The position numbers and the translations under genes were made by a program. Below the pieces are notes generated by a model. It was not told the origin of the DNA and searched no databases. It worked only from the letters and a program-made list of their open reading frames with translations. A DNA stretch of 64,000 nt from positions 1,178,001-1,242,000 of the forward strand of contig BTVR01000001.1 in NCBI GenBank assembly GCA_045864775.1, in the 5' to 3' direction. This DNA is from Macondimonas sp045864775 (lineage in GTDB: Bacteria > Pseudomonadota > Gammaproteobacteria > UBA5335). Shown here piece after piece: positions 8,512-17,099 of the stretch (the first letter of the stretch is position 1; every line of letters starts with the position of its first letter).

Positions 8512-10698
8512 TCAGGCCTTGCTGCGGCCCACGCGGATCACACAGGGCATGGCATGCAGATGGCGCAGGATGCGCGCCAGATGCAGGCGGTCGCGGACGG
8601 TGATGGTAAACACCAGGGATGAGGTGTGGCCATATTTCTCGTCGACCGTGACGTGCTCGATGTTGGTGTCCATGCGCGCCATCTCGGCGGTGATCTGCGC
8701 CAGCACCCCGCGCTGATTGGCTGCTTCCATGCGGATCTCGACCGGGAATTCGCGCTCCGGGTGGCTTTCCCACTGCACGTCGATCCACTTGTCGGGATGC
8801 TTGCGGTATTCGTTGAGGTTGCGGCAGGTCTGGCTGTGGATGACGATGCCGCGCCCGCTGCTGAGGAAGCCGAGGATGCGATCGCCGGGGATGGGATGAC
8901 AGCAGCGGCCGAGTGTCACCACCATGCCCTCGGTGCCGCGGATGGTCAGCGCCTCGTGGGTCTGATCCGCCGGCAGCGCGTCGGCCTCGACGCCCACGCC
9001 GGCCTCCTGGGCCAGACGCCGCGCCACCAGGGGCGCCATGTATTCGCCCAGACCCAGCGCCTGGAAGAGCCCCTCGCGGCTGGCCACGTTCATGTCGCCG
9101 AGCGTCTGGCGCCAGACGGGCTCGGGAATCTGATCCAGCACCAGTCTGTAGGCCGTCAGCGCCCGTTCCAGCAGGCGACGACCGAGCGCCGCCGCTTCGT
9201 CGGCCTTCAGGTGCTTGAGGTAATGGCGAATGCTGGTGCGCGCGCGGGCGGTGGTGATGAAGTTGAGCCAGGCCGGGTTGGGCTGGACCGACTCGGAGGT
9301 GAGGATTTCCACCGTCTGCCCGTTGCGCAGCGGCGTGCTCAGCGGAACGATGCGCCGATCCACCTTGGCCGCCGCGCAGCGATTGCCGATGTCCGTATGC
9401 ACGGCGTAGGCGAAATCGACGGGGGTCGCGCCGACCGGCAGGCGCATGATGCGGCCCTTGGGCGTGAAGACGTAGATCTCGTCGGGGAACAGGTCGCCCT
9501 TGACGCTCTCCAGGAACTCCTGCGAGCTGCCGACGCGCTGCTGCATCTCCATGATGCTGTGCATCCACTCGCGCGCCCGGTCCTGCGTGCCGCCGGGCGC
9601 CGTCTGCTCGGTGAAGGGATACTGCCAGTGCGCCACCACGCCCACCTCGGCCAAAAGGTCCATCTCGCGGGTGCGGATCTGCAGCTCGATCGGCACGCCA
9701 TGGGGGCCGAACAGCACGGTGTGCAGCGACTGGTAGCCGTTGGCCTTGGGAATGGCGATGTAATCCCGGAACCGGCCCGGCACCGGCTTGTACACCGCGT
9801 GCGCGATGCCCAATGCCCGATAGCAGTCGTCGACCCGCTCCACCTGGATGCGGCAGGCGTAGAGGTCGGTGAGTTCGCTAAAAGTCGTCTCGCGATTGCG
9901 CAGGCGCAGATAGAGGCTGTAGAGGTGCTTGTCGCGCCCCACCACCTGCGCGCCGACGTGTTCGCGGGCCAGTGCGCCCTTCAGCGCCGTCTCCACCTGA
10001 TCCAGCACGCGCTTGCGGTTGCCCCGGGCGCGCTCGACCACCTCGGCCAGCACCCGGTAGCGGAAGGGGTGCAGGGCCGCGAAGCTGAGGTCCTCGAGTT
10101 CGGTGCGCAGGGCGTTCATGCCCAGGCGGTTGGCGATCGGCGCGTAGAGGGTGAGGGTCTCGCGCGCGATGCGGCGGCGCTTGTCGGCGCGCATGACGTC
10201 CAGCGTGCGCATGTTGTGCAGCCGGTCGGCGAGCTTGATGAGCATGACGCGGATGTCCTGCGACATCGCCAGCATCATCTTGAGAAAGCTTTCGGCCTGC
10301 GCCTCGGCCTTGGACTTGAACTGGATCTGGGTCAGCTTGCTGACCCCGTCGACCAGTTCGGCGACCTCCGGATCGAACAGGTGGGCGATGTGTTCCTTGG
10401 CGGTCGGGGTGTCCTCGATGACGTCGTGCAGCAGCGCGGCCATGATGCTGCGATGATCCAGCCGCATGCGGGCCAGGATGTGGGCGACCGCCACGGGGTG
10501 CGAGATGTAGGGCTCGCCGCTCAGCCGCTCCTGTCCCGCGTGGGCCTGCATGCCGAATTCGCACGCGCGGATGACTTCGGCGATCTGGCTTTCGTCCAGA
10601 TACCGCCGCAGTTCGAGGATCAGATCCGAAAAACCCGTGATATCCCGCAGTTCGACGGACCCATCCCGATCGAGACGTTCGCTGACATCCAGGGACAT
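8512..10698 (-). CDS. spoT: Bifunctional (p)ppGpp synthetase/hydrolase
   Basis: An RSH protein that makes and degrades the alarmone (p)ppGpp. In order along its 728 residues: an HD hydrolase domain (HPVAVAHIL, LLHDVIEDT, LADRLHNMRTL), the synthetase domain (FRDYIAIPKANGYQSLHT, ELQIRTREMD), a TGS domain (VFTPKGRIMRLP) and a C-terminal ACT domain. The intact HDxxED hydrolase motif argues for SpoT rather than a hydrolase-dead RelA. It follows rpoZ by 27 nt, as in E. coli. Confidence 0.95.
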   Translation of the reverse strand: MSLDVSERLDRDGSVELRDITGFSDLILELRRYLDESQIAEVIRACEFGMQAHAGQERLSGEPYISHPVAVAHILARMRLDHRSIMAALLHDVIEDTPTAKEHIAHLFDPEVAELVDGVSKLTQIQFKSKAEAQAESFLKMMLAMSQDIRVMLIKLADRLHNMRTLDVMRADKRRRIARETLTLYAPIANRLGMNALRTELEDLSFAALHPFRYRVLAEVVERARGNRKRVLDQVETALKGALAREHVGAQVVGRDKHLYSLYLRLRNRETTFSELTDLYACRIQVERVDDCYRALGIAHAVYKPVPGRFRDYIAIPKANGYQSLHTVLFGPHGVPIELQIRTREMDLLAEVGVVAHWQYPFTEQTAPGGTQDRAREWMHSIMEMQQRVGSSQEFLESVKGDLFPDEIYVFTPKGRIMRLPVGATPVDFAYAVHTDIGNRCAAAKVDRRIVPLSTPLRNGQTVEILTSESVQPNPAWLNFITTARARTSIRHYLKHLKADEAAALGRRLLERALTAYRLVLDQIPEPVWRQTLGDMNVASREGLFQALGLGEYMAPLVARRLAQEAGVGVEADALPADQTHEALTIRGTEGMVVTLGRCCHPIPGDRILGFLSSGRGIVIHSQTCRNLNEYRKHPDKWIDVQWESHPEREFPVEIRMEAANQRGVLAQITAEMARMDTNIEHVTVDEKYGHTSSLVFTITVRDRLHLARILRHLHAMPCVIRVGRSKA

Positions 10699-10725
10699 GG
10701 GTCGAAGGCCCCGACGGGCCCCTGC

Positions 10726-11040
10726 TTACAGCTCGTCCGGTGCCGCGGCGGCGCCCAGCGCCGGCTCGGGCAGGATCATGTCGCCGGGCTCCAGATCATC
10801 GATCGCGCCCACCTGCGGGAAGTGCTTCACCAGCGGAATGTCCTTCTCTTTCAGGATTTCGCGGGTCACGTCCCCGTGCGCGATCTCCCGCAAGGCCAGC
10901 ACCGTCGGCTTGTCGTTGTCCCACTCCTGGAACGGCTCGGAGCCGCGCACGAGCTGCCGCGCGCGCTTGGCGGCGACCAGCACCAACTGAAACCGGTTGT
11001 CGACGTTCGACAGACAGTCTTCGACCGTTACTCGGGCCAT
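10726..11040 (-). CDS. rpoZ: RNA polymerase omega subunit
   Basis: Omega helps assemble RNA polymerase by latching the beta-prime subunit and contributes to ppGpp binding. The 104-residue protein begins MARVTVEDC and contains NRFQLVLVAAKRARQL and KPTVLALREIA, the conserved omega core, followed by a variable acidic tail. It sits between gmk and spoT as in many gammaproteobacteria and is probably cotranscribed with them. Confidence 0.95.
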   Translation of the reverse strand: MARVTVEDCLSNVDNRFQLVLVAAKRARQLVRGSEPFQEWDNDKPTVLALREIAHGDVTREILKEKDIPLVKHFPQVGAIDDLEPGDMILPEPALGAAAAPDEL

Positions 11041-11166
11041 GAATCAAGTCCTCCTCATCCGCCCGTCCGGGCGAATGTCGATGAATCCGCATCCCGCCCC
11101 GCGCGTTCGGCACATGCCGCGACACCGGGTTCGGCTTTGGATTCGAGTGTATTCCATGCCGGCGCC

Positions 11167-11781
11167 TCAGACCAGCAGATCGGCCAGCCAGGCCGCCCGC
11201 CGCGCGGCCTGCGGGCCGGTCCGGCAACGGGCCGCGCGCACGATGGCCTGCAATTCGGCCAGCGCCGCGTCGAAGGCATCGTTGACCACCAGATACTCGA
11301 ATTCGCCGTAATGGCGCATCTCCGCGACCGCCAGCGCGAGCCGGCGCTCGATGACCTCTGCATCGTCGGTGCCGCGCCCGCGCAGCCGCCGCTCCAGTTC
11401 GGCGCGCGAGGGCGGCAGGATGAAGATGCTGACGCACGCGGGCATGAGCGTGCGGATCTGCCGCGCGCCCTGCCAGTCGATTTCCAGGATCACGTCCTCG
11501 CCCGCCGCGAGCCGCGCCTCGACCACCGCCCGGCTGGTCCCGTAGCAACGGCCAAAGACCTCGGCATGCTCCAGGAACGCGCCCTCCGCCACCATGCGCC
11601 GGAAGGTTTCCGGATCGACGAAATGGTAATCGCGGCCGTCCGCCTCGCCGGGCCGTGGCGGGCGCGTGGTGTGCGACACCGAAAAGCGCAGCCCCGGGTC
11701 GGCCGCCATCAGGGCCTGCACCAAGGTGGTCTTGCCCGCCCCGGAAGGCGCCGCGATGACGAACAGATTCCCGCCACTCAT
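11167..11781 (-). CDS. gmk: Guanylate kinase
   Basis: Gmk phosphorylates GMP to GDP. The 204-residue frame starts at ATG 11781, shortly after a GGATGAAGGA ribosome-binding region, and shows the P-loop APSGAGKTTL, then HTTRPPRPGE and GRDYHFV (GMP binding) and EIDWQGARQIR. The same frame stays open for 300 codons upstream, but that part is arginine/glycine-rich and matches nothing I know, so I excluded it. Followed by rpoZ and spoT. Confidence 0.95.
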   Translation of the reverse strand: MSGGNLFVIAAPSGAGKTTLVQALMAADPGLRFSVSHTTRPPRPGEADGRDYHFVDPETFRRMVAEGAFLEHAEVFGRCYGTSRAVVEARLAAGEDVILEIDWQGARQIRTLMPACVSIFILPPSRAELERRLRGRGTDDAEVIERRLALAVAEMRHYGEFEYLVVNDAFDAALAELQAIVRAARCRTGPQAARRAAWLADLLV

Positions 11782-12287
11782 TCCTTCATCCTTTGCGCAT
11801 GATGCCGTCGGGCCCGCGCCCCATCCGGCCATTGCGCCGGCGACACGGAGCGGCCGCCGCGACGTCCGGACGCGCCGCCGGCCGGATCGCGGCGCCAAGT
11901 ATCCCACAGACCATGCGATGCAGCCGGCAATCCCGCCGGACCGCCTGCCCCGCGGCCAGTCCGATCCCGATTGAACACGGCCGCAGCCGGATCGGGCCCG
12001 AGCGCTGTCGCCGCGGCGACGCCACAGGACTGGAACGGGCCGCCGCAGCGGGAACCGCACGATGGGTCGGGGGTTGCCGACTCGATTGCGGATCGTGCGG
12101 CGCAAATCGCAGGCCGCAGCTCGCGCCGTCCGGACGCGCCCATCAACGCGGTGGCGGCGGTCGCCAACGCGGTATCCGCACGCGCGCTCCCGAACGGTTG
12201 TGCGCCCAGCCTTGGGCGCCCGACACCATCGAGCCTGCAGCCGGCCCCCGGCCGCGGCGCGCCGGACACCCCGGGCCTCACCAGCGG
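11782..12287 (-). other. 506-bp stretch without a supported gene (gmk-recQ)
   Basis: Very GC-rich sequence between recQ and gmk. Reading frames are open in several phases on both strands, but their translations are low-complexity Arg/Gly/Ala/Pro. It presumably holds the promoter and leader of gmk-rpoZ-spoT, and may be partly relic sequence from the insertion of recQ here. Confidence 0.5.
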
Positions 12288-14102
12288 CTACGGCGTCAGG
12301 CCCCGGACCACCGCGAGAAACGCCTCCCCGTAACGCTCCAGCTTGGCGGCGCCGACGCCGTTGACTTGCGCCAGTTCCGCGAGCGTCTGCGGCCGCTCGG
12401 CGGCCATCTGCGCCAGCGTCGCGTCGTGGAAGATCACATAGGCCGGCACGCCGTGGGCGTCCGCCAGCCGCCGCCGCTCGGCGCGCAGCGCCTCGAACAA
12501 CGCCTGCCCGGCGCTGGCGAGTGCTGGCGCCGCGCTGCCCTTGCGCCGGCGCCGCTCGCGCACCGCACTCTCCTCGCGCAAATCCAGCCGCTGCTCGCCA
12601 CGCAGCACCGGCCGCGCAACATCCGTGAGGCGCAGGCCGCCATGCCCGTCGATATCCACGCTCACCAGACCGCGCGCCGCGAGCTGGCGAAACAGCGAGC
12701 GCCACTGCGCCGCCGAGCGGTCCTGCCCGCGACCGTAGAGCGCGAGGCGGTCGTGGCCAAGGTTCGCGATGCGCGGATCATCCCCGCCGCGCAACACCTC
12801 GATCAGATACGCAACGCCGAAGCGCTGCCCGGTGCGGTAGACGCAGGACAGCGCGAGCTGCGCCGCCTCGGTGCCATCGAAGGTGACCGGCGGGTCGAGG
12901 CAGTTGTCGCAGTTGCCGCAGGGCGCCGGTAGCTGCTCGCCAAAATAGCCCAGCAGCGCCTGGCGCCGGCAGCCGGTGCTCTCGGCAAGGCCCAGCAGCG
13001 CGCTGAACTTGGCCTGCTCGACGCGGCGGCGCTCTTCGGGCGCATCGCTGGCCGCGAGCAACTGGCGCGTGCCGACCACGTCCGACAGGCTGTAGCCGAG
13101 CCAGGCGTTGGCCGGCAGGCCGTCGCGCCCGGCGCGGCCGGTCTCCTGGTAATAGCCCTCGACGTTCTTCGGCAGCCCCAGATGCGCCACGAAGCGCACG
13201 TCCGGCTTGTCGATGCCCATGCCGAAAGCCACCGTCGCCACCATCGTGAGGCCGTCCTCGCGCAGGAAGCGGCGCTGATTCGCCGTGCGCGTCTCGGTCG
13301 GCAGGCCGGCGTGGTAGATCAGCGCCGGGCGGCCGTGGCGCTCCAGCCAGTCCGCGGTCTCCTCGACCCGGCGGCGGGTCGGGCAGTAGACGATGCCGCT
13401 GTCGGTGCGGTGGTGCGCGTCCAGAAACGCCAGCAACTGCTCGCGCAGGCCCTCGCCCTGGCGGATGTGGTAACGGATGTTCGGGCGGTCGAAACTCGCC
13501 GTGAACAACGCCGCAGCGGTGAGCCCAAGGCGCTGCGCGATGTCGCGCTGCGTCGGCCCGTCGGCGGTGGCGGTCAGCGCGAGGCGCGGCACGCCCGGGA
13601 AGCGCTCGCCGAGCACGCCAAGGCCGAGATATTCCGGCCGGAAGTCGTGCCCCCACTGCGACACGCAGTGCGCCTCATCGATCGCGATCAGCGCCACCGG
13701 CACGCGCGCCAGCAGTTCCAGCGTGCGCTCGCCGACCAGACGCTCCGGCGCCATGTAGACCACCTTCAGCCGCCCGGCGAGCAGCTCGCGCTCGATCGCC
13801 GCCGCCTCGCCGGCCGGAAGGCCCGAATGCAGCGCCGCCGCAGCCACGCCAAGCTCGCGCAGCGCCGCCACCTGATCGTCCATCAGCGCGATCAGCGGCG
13901 ACACCACCACGCCCACGCCATCGCGCACCAGCGCCGGCACCTGATAGCACAGCGACTTGCCGCCGCCCGTGGGCATGATCACCAGCGCGTCGCCGCCACC
14001 GACCACGTGATCGATGATGGCCGCCTGTCGGCCGCGAAAGGCGTGGTAGCCGAAGATGCGGGTGAGGATGTCGAGGGGGGTGTCGAGGCCGGCGAGTGTC
14101 AT
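12288..14102 (-). CDS. recQ: ATP-dependent DNA helicase RecQ
   Basis: RecQ is a 3'-5' helicase of the RecF recombination pathway. The 604-residue protein has Walker A MPTGGGKSLCYQ, motif II DEAHCVSQWGHDFRPEY, motif VI QETGRAGRDG, the zinc-binding CxxC (CGNCDNC) of the RQC region and a C-terminal HRDC domain. I chose ATG 14102 (MTLAGLD); the upstream extension is not RecQ-like. Together with the ATPase/PIN/ligase operon it is inserted between gmk and yicC, which are often close together. Confidence 0.95.
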   Translation of the reverse strand: MTLAGLDTPLDILTRIFGYHAFRGRQAAIIDHVVGGGDALVIMPTGGGKSLCYQVPALVRDGVGVVVSPLIALMDDQVAALRELGVAAAALHSGLPAGEAAAIERELLAGRLKVVYMAPERLVGERTLELLARVPVALIAIDEAHCVSQWGHDFRPEYLGLGVLGERFPGVPRLALTATADGPTQRDIAQRLGLTAAALFTASFDRPNIRYHIRQGEGLREQLLAFLDAHHRTDSGIVYCPTRRRVEETADWLERHGRPALIYHAGLPTETRTANQRRFLREDGLTMVATVAFGMGIDKPDVRFVAHLGLPKNVEGYYQETGRAGRDGLPANAWLGYSLSDVVGTRQLLAASDAPEERRRVEQAKFSALLGLAESTGCRRQALLGYFGEQLPAPCGNCDNCLDPPVTFDGTEAAQLALSCVYRTGQRFGVAYLIEVLRGGDDPRIANLGHDRLALYGRGQDRSAAQWRSLFRQLAARGLVSVDIDGHGGLRLTDVARPVLRGEQRLDLREESAVRERRRRKGSAAPALASAGQALFEALRAERRRLADAHGVPAYVIFHDATLAQMAAERPQTLAELAQVNGVGAAKLERYGEAFLAVVRGLTP

Positions 14103-14384
14103 GGGGCTTCGTCTACCTCGGTGACTTCGCTGCAGCGCGTGCGCCCAGCAGACGACCGGGCCCGTGGGCGACGAGGTCATCGCGCGACGCCAAACAGAAC
14201 CCACAGTCACTGTGCCCGAAACACATGGCCTCGGTGCCAGGCCGCAGGGCATGCGGGCTGTGCCGCGACCGCGTGAGATCGCGACCCGGAATGATGAACG
14301 CCAGCCAGCCACCGGTCGCTCCCGGTTCCACCACGTTGCCGGCGCCGTTGGCGAGCTTGGCGAGCGGGATTGGCGAGAGGCCGT
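14103..14384 (-). other. 282-bp spacer with a possible gene remnant
   Basis: Between the RNA ligase and recQ. One minus-strand frame (14113-14490, overlapping the ligase end) gives a 125-residue product with a CFGHSDCGFC cluster and some protein-like segments, but no family I recognise. It may be a degraded gene or chance. Confidence 0.3.
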
Positions 14385-15080
14385 TCACGTCGTCAACGCC
14401 AGCCGGTTGGACGCGGGCATGCGGCGGCGCCAATGGGTGTCCATCGCTTGGGTGAAATCGGCGCGTACCAATTTGGCCCGCGCTTCGCACCAGTCGCCGG
14501 CGTCGCGGCGCAGCACGAAGCCCTCCACATGCGGTGCGCCAAAGGCCGAGGGTGTTTCTTCGAGCAGGCGCTTGAGCCCCGCCAGCGTCAGCCGACCACG
14601 CGTCACCTCGGGCACCGCTGCGATGCCGCTGCGCTGCAGCAGCGCGTTGCGCTGCGCCAGACTCCAGAAGCGCCCGCTGGCCCGGTCATAGACATCGAAG
14701 CCGATGAACCAGTCCGGCAACGCGGTGTAGGCAATGCTGTGGGTCAAGGCGCACCATTCGCCGAAGAGGATCAGCTCCGGCGTGAGCGCCTCGCGCAGCC
14801 CGGCCTCATGTTGCGCCAGCCAGCCCGGCAGACGCGCGAACTGGCCGGCATGGGGCTCATACAGGTACTGGCCGCGGTTCTGGGCGCGCAGCGCGCCATC
14901 GGGCGCCAGCGACAGCCCCAGGTTGGCGCCGTCGAGTTTTTCCTCCACCACCACCTCGCCGGTCAACAGCTCCCGCACCTCGGCGGGCGCAAGCACCTTG
15001 TCGTCGCGCGGCGCACCCGCGCCGAGCCAGGCCAGATGCGGCGTGTGGGGGAAGCGGAAGAAGTCGGTCATCACGCCCAC
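14385..15080 (-). CDS. RNA ligase family protein (Rnl2-like nucleotidyltransferase)
   Basis: A covalent nucleotidyltransferase of the RNA ligase superfamily that would seal RNA 5'-phosphate/3'-OH ends with ATP. The nucleotide-accepting lysine is K48 in motif I EEKLDGANLGL. Later motifs fit IIIa (LILFGEWC), IV (VEGFVLRR) and V (ARAKLVRADF). The protein is 231 residues, mostly the nucleotidyltransferase core with little C-terminal domain. Its GTG start at 15080 abuts the PIN-gene stop; ATG 15071 is an alternative. Family membership is clear, but the substrate RNA is unknown. Confidence 0.82.
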   Translation of the reverse strand: MGVMTDFFRFPHTPHLAWLGAGAPRDDKVLAPAEVRELLTGEVVVEEKLDGANLGLSLAPDGALRAQNRGQYLYEPHAGQFARLPGWLAQHEAGLREALTPELILFGEWCALTHSIAYTALPDWFIGFDVYDRASGRFWSLAQRNALLQRSGIAAVPEVTRGRLTLAGLKRLLEETPSAFGAPHVEGFVLRRDAGDWCEARAKLVRADFTQAMDTHWRRRMPASNRLALTT

Positions 15081-15608
15081 TCAGCGATGCTGTTTTTCGG
15101 CATGTCTCTGCCTCGACCACTTCTCGATGATCGGCTCCAACTGCACCTGATGCGTGGTCAGGGCGCCTTCCCAGTCGTGCCAATCGGTATCGCCGGCAAA
15201 GGCGATGCAGCCTTCGCCGAATAGCTGGTGCGTAGCCAACGCCGCCGCTACCATTTTTCGGTCTTCCAGGTCATGAATGACAGGTGCGAGGGTTGGCGGC
15301 AGAACAGCGTATCCCTGCACGTCGTACTCGACATCCACGTTGTCCACTGCTGCCGTACTCCATTTGTGCATGACCACCTGGATGCCGTAGTCGTTGAAGC
15401 CCAGCTTGTTGCCGTATTCGTCATAGATGCGTCCCGCCCGGTCCAAAACCATCCGCGACTCGCTTTGCTCAAAGGCGTACAGCCAATCCCAAATCACCTC
15501 GCGCAAGCCAGTGTCTGCCGGGGTCGCGTCGATATCCTTGGGATGCGTGGGATCTGCCGCGCTAGCGGCGATCAATACATTGGTGTCCACCACGTAACGC
15601 GCTTTCAC
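15081..15608 (-). CDS. PIN domain protein, partner of the DUF3696-type ATPase
   Basis: A 175-residue protein with a PIN ribonuclease fold. The N-terminal strand RYVVDTNVLIAAS gives the first acidic residue (D8, with N10), and later acidic residues occur in DRKMVAAAL and AGDTDWHDWE. It starts at GTG 15608, overlapping the ATPase stop as GTGA, and its stop is followed at once by the ligase start. It is longer than a VapC toxin and has no small antitoxin beside it, so a role as effector of the ATPase is more likely than a classic TA toxin. This is inference. Confidence 0.78.
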   Translation of the reverse strand: MKARYVVDTNVLIAASAADPTHPKDIDATPADTGLREVIWDWLYAFEQSESRMVLDRAGRIYDEYGNKLGFNDYGIQVVMHKWSTAAVDNVDVEYDVQGYAVLPPTLAPVIHDLEDRKMVAAALATHQLFGEGCIAFAGDTDWHDWEGALTTHQVQLEPIIEKWSRQRHAEKQHR

Positions 15609-16891
15609 AGCGCGCTCTTTTTCTGACGCTCGAACATCAAACGCGCCTGCTCGCGCGTCTCGCCCAAGGCATCGCCGAAGAACCCTTCGGGCCAATTGCT
15701 CACCCGGCCGAACTCATCAATCTGCAGCGTGCGCAGCTCGGCTGACTTGCCTTTGCGCTCGACGAAATAGAGTGCCACATCATTGGTGGACACTTTTTTT
15801 CCGGCCACCAGCGTCTGCATGCGCCGGAACAGATGTTCTGAATGGGTTTCCACGATGAACTGCACCCCGCGCTGGCGACTGACCTCGACGAACAGCTCGG
15901 CAAGTACGGATTGCGCCAGCGGATGCAGGTGAATCTCGGGTTCCTCCAGGATGATCGTGCTGCCTTTGGGCGCAAAGTAGGCCACCACCAGCACCGGCAG
16001 AACCTGCGATACCCCAATGCCCACATCACGCAGATTGCAGGCCACATTGCCCCTATGAATCACGAGTTCATATCGATTGGAGCGCCCCTGCTGCCGTACC
16101 TCCAACCAAGTAGCGACCTCCATGCGCTTGAGCCATTTGGAGACACCCTCCACGACAATGCTCTGCTCCTCGCCTTTGAGTAACGCACTGGCCAGCAACG
16201 CATCGATCGCGGCACGACCGTCGCTGCCCACGTCGCCGGGCTTGGTCTTGTTCCACGGATAGTCGCGTTCCGGCTTGCGGCGCAGTGGCCCCAGATAGCT
16301 GATGCTCTCCAGTTCGCGGCGGATGGCGAGGCTCAAGTCCTCGGCCAGTGGTCCGTCCTGGTCCAACCTTGCAATGACATCGGCAGAGAGCGCGATCGAA
16401 CGCTCCGGTGCGCAATCCCGGCCCTTCATGCGCGGCTGCGATTCTTCGTCCACCAAGATGGAAAACGCGCCCTTTTCACGGCGCACGGCCTGAAAGCGTC
16501 GCGAATCCGTCTGAATCGTCAGTGTCTGCACGGCCACACTGCGGGATGAGGTCTGGCCGTAGCTGCAATCGAACTTCCCTTCCTTGATGCGCTCGGAGTC
16601 AGCACGCCGAAAGTCGAAGGCTATCGAGAACTGCCGCGGCGATTCGGCCGCCTGGTGCAGCACATCGTCGAAGCTACCGAAATTGAACAGATCGTTGGCT
16701 TCGTCCCCTCCCAAATTCAGATGCACCGTGCGGTCGGGCGACCGTACAGTCTGCTTGAGCAGCAGCAGACTCTGGATCAGGGAGGATTTGCCCGACGAGT
16801 TGGTGCCCAGCAGCATGGTCACGGGTTTGAGCGCCAAGTCGCCGGTATCGCGCCAGGCCTTGAAATTGAGAAGTCGCAGTCGCGTGAACAT
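15605..16891 (-). CDS. AAA ATPase, RecF/OLD-like with DUF3696-type C-terminus
   Basis: A 428-residue SMC/ABC-type ATPase. It begins FTRLRLLNFKAWRDTG, then Walker A GTNSSGKSSLIQS, a long middle region, Walker B IILEEPEIHLHP, the switch ETHSEHL, and a C-terminal FGRVSNWPEGFFGD block typical of DUF3696 ATPases. Start ATG 16891 has GGAGAA upstream. Such ATPases often act as sensors for a nuclease encoded next to them. Here it leads a translationally coupled operon with a PIN protein and an RNA ligase. Confidence 0.83.
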   Translation of the reverse strand: MFTRLRLLNFKAWRDTGDLALKPVTMLLGTNSSGKSSLIQSLLLLKQTVRSPDRTVHLNLGGDEANDLFNFGSFDDVLHQAAESPRQFSIAFDFRRADSERIKEGKFDCSYGQTSSRSVAVQTLTIQTDSRRFQAVRREKGAFSILVDEESQPRMKGRDCAPERSIALSADVIARLDQDGPLAEDLSLAIRRELESISYLGPLRRKPERDYPWNKTKPGDVGSDGRAAIDALLASALLKGEEQSIVVEGVSKWLKRMEVATWLEVRQQGRSNRYELVIHRGNVACNLRDVGIGVSQVLPVLVVAYFAPKGSTIILEEPEIHLHPLAQSVLAELFVEVSRQRGVQFIVETHSEHLFRRMQTLVAGKKVSTNDVALYFVERKGKSAELRTLQIDEFGRVSNWPEGFFGDALGETREQARLMFERQKKSAL

Positions 16892-17099
16892 CAGCGCAGT
16901 TCTCCGGTTACCAGTTGGTCCCAGGCCGCGAGCACGAGGCGCCGGCACGGTTTTCGTGCGGGCTGGCGCGTTTCCTCGTCCTCGCGAGAGACTTCGGGCG
17001 GGTGGCCCGCGCCCGGAGCAGCCGTTGGGAACTATTCGGGCAGGAAAACCGAAAAATCAAGGGCGATGCAGCGGATCATCGGCGAACAGCCCGGCAAGC

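Noticed and set aside
8090..9568. 492-codon frame that would fuse a long N-terminal region to RidA
   Set aside because: The first ~366 codons are an out-of-frame shadow of spoT with skewed composition. RidA begins at its own ATG at 8470 with the conserved N-terminus.
8626..11802. 1058-codon plus-strand frame across spoT, rpoZ and gmk
   Set aside because: Antisense of three well-identified genes. Long open antisense frames are common in GC-rich DNA.
11782..12705. 300-codon upstream extension of guanylate kinase
   Set aside because: It overlaps recQ on the same strand in another frame, is Arg/Gly/Ala-rich and has no homology signal. Gmk has a good start and ribosome-binding site at 11781.
14113..14490. 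125-codon minus-strand frame between RNA ligase and recQ as a real gene
   Set aside because: It overlaps the ligase end in another frame and matches no family I know. Mentioned only as a possible remnant.
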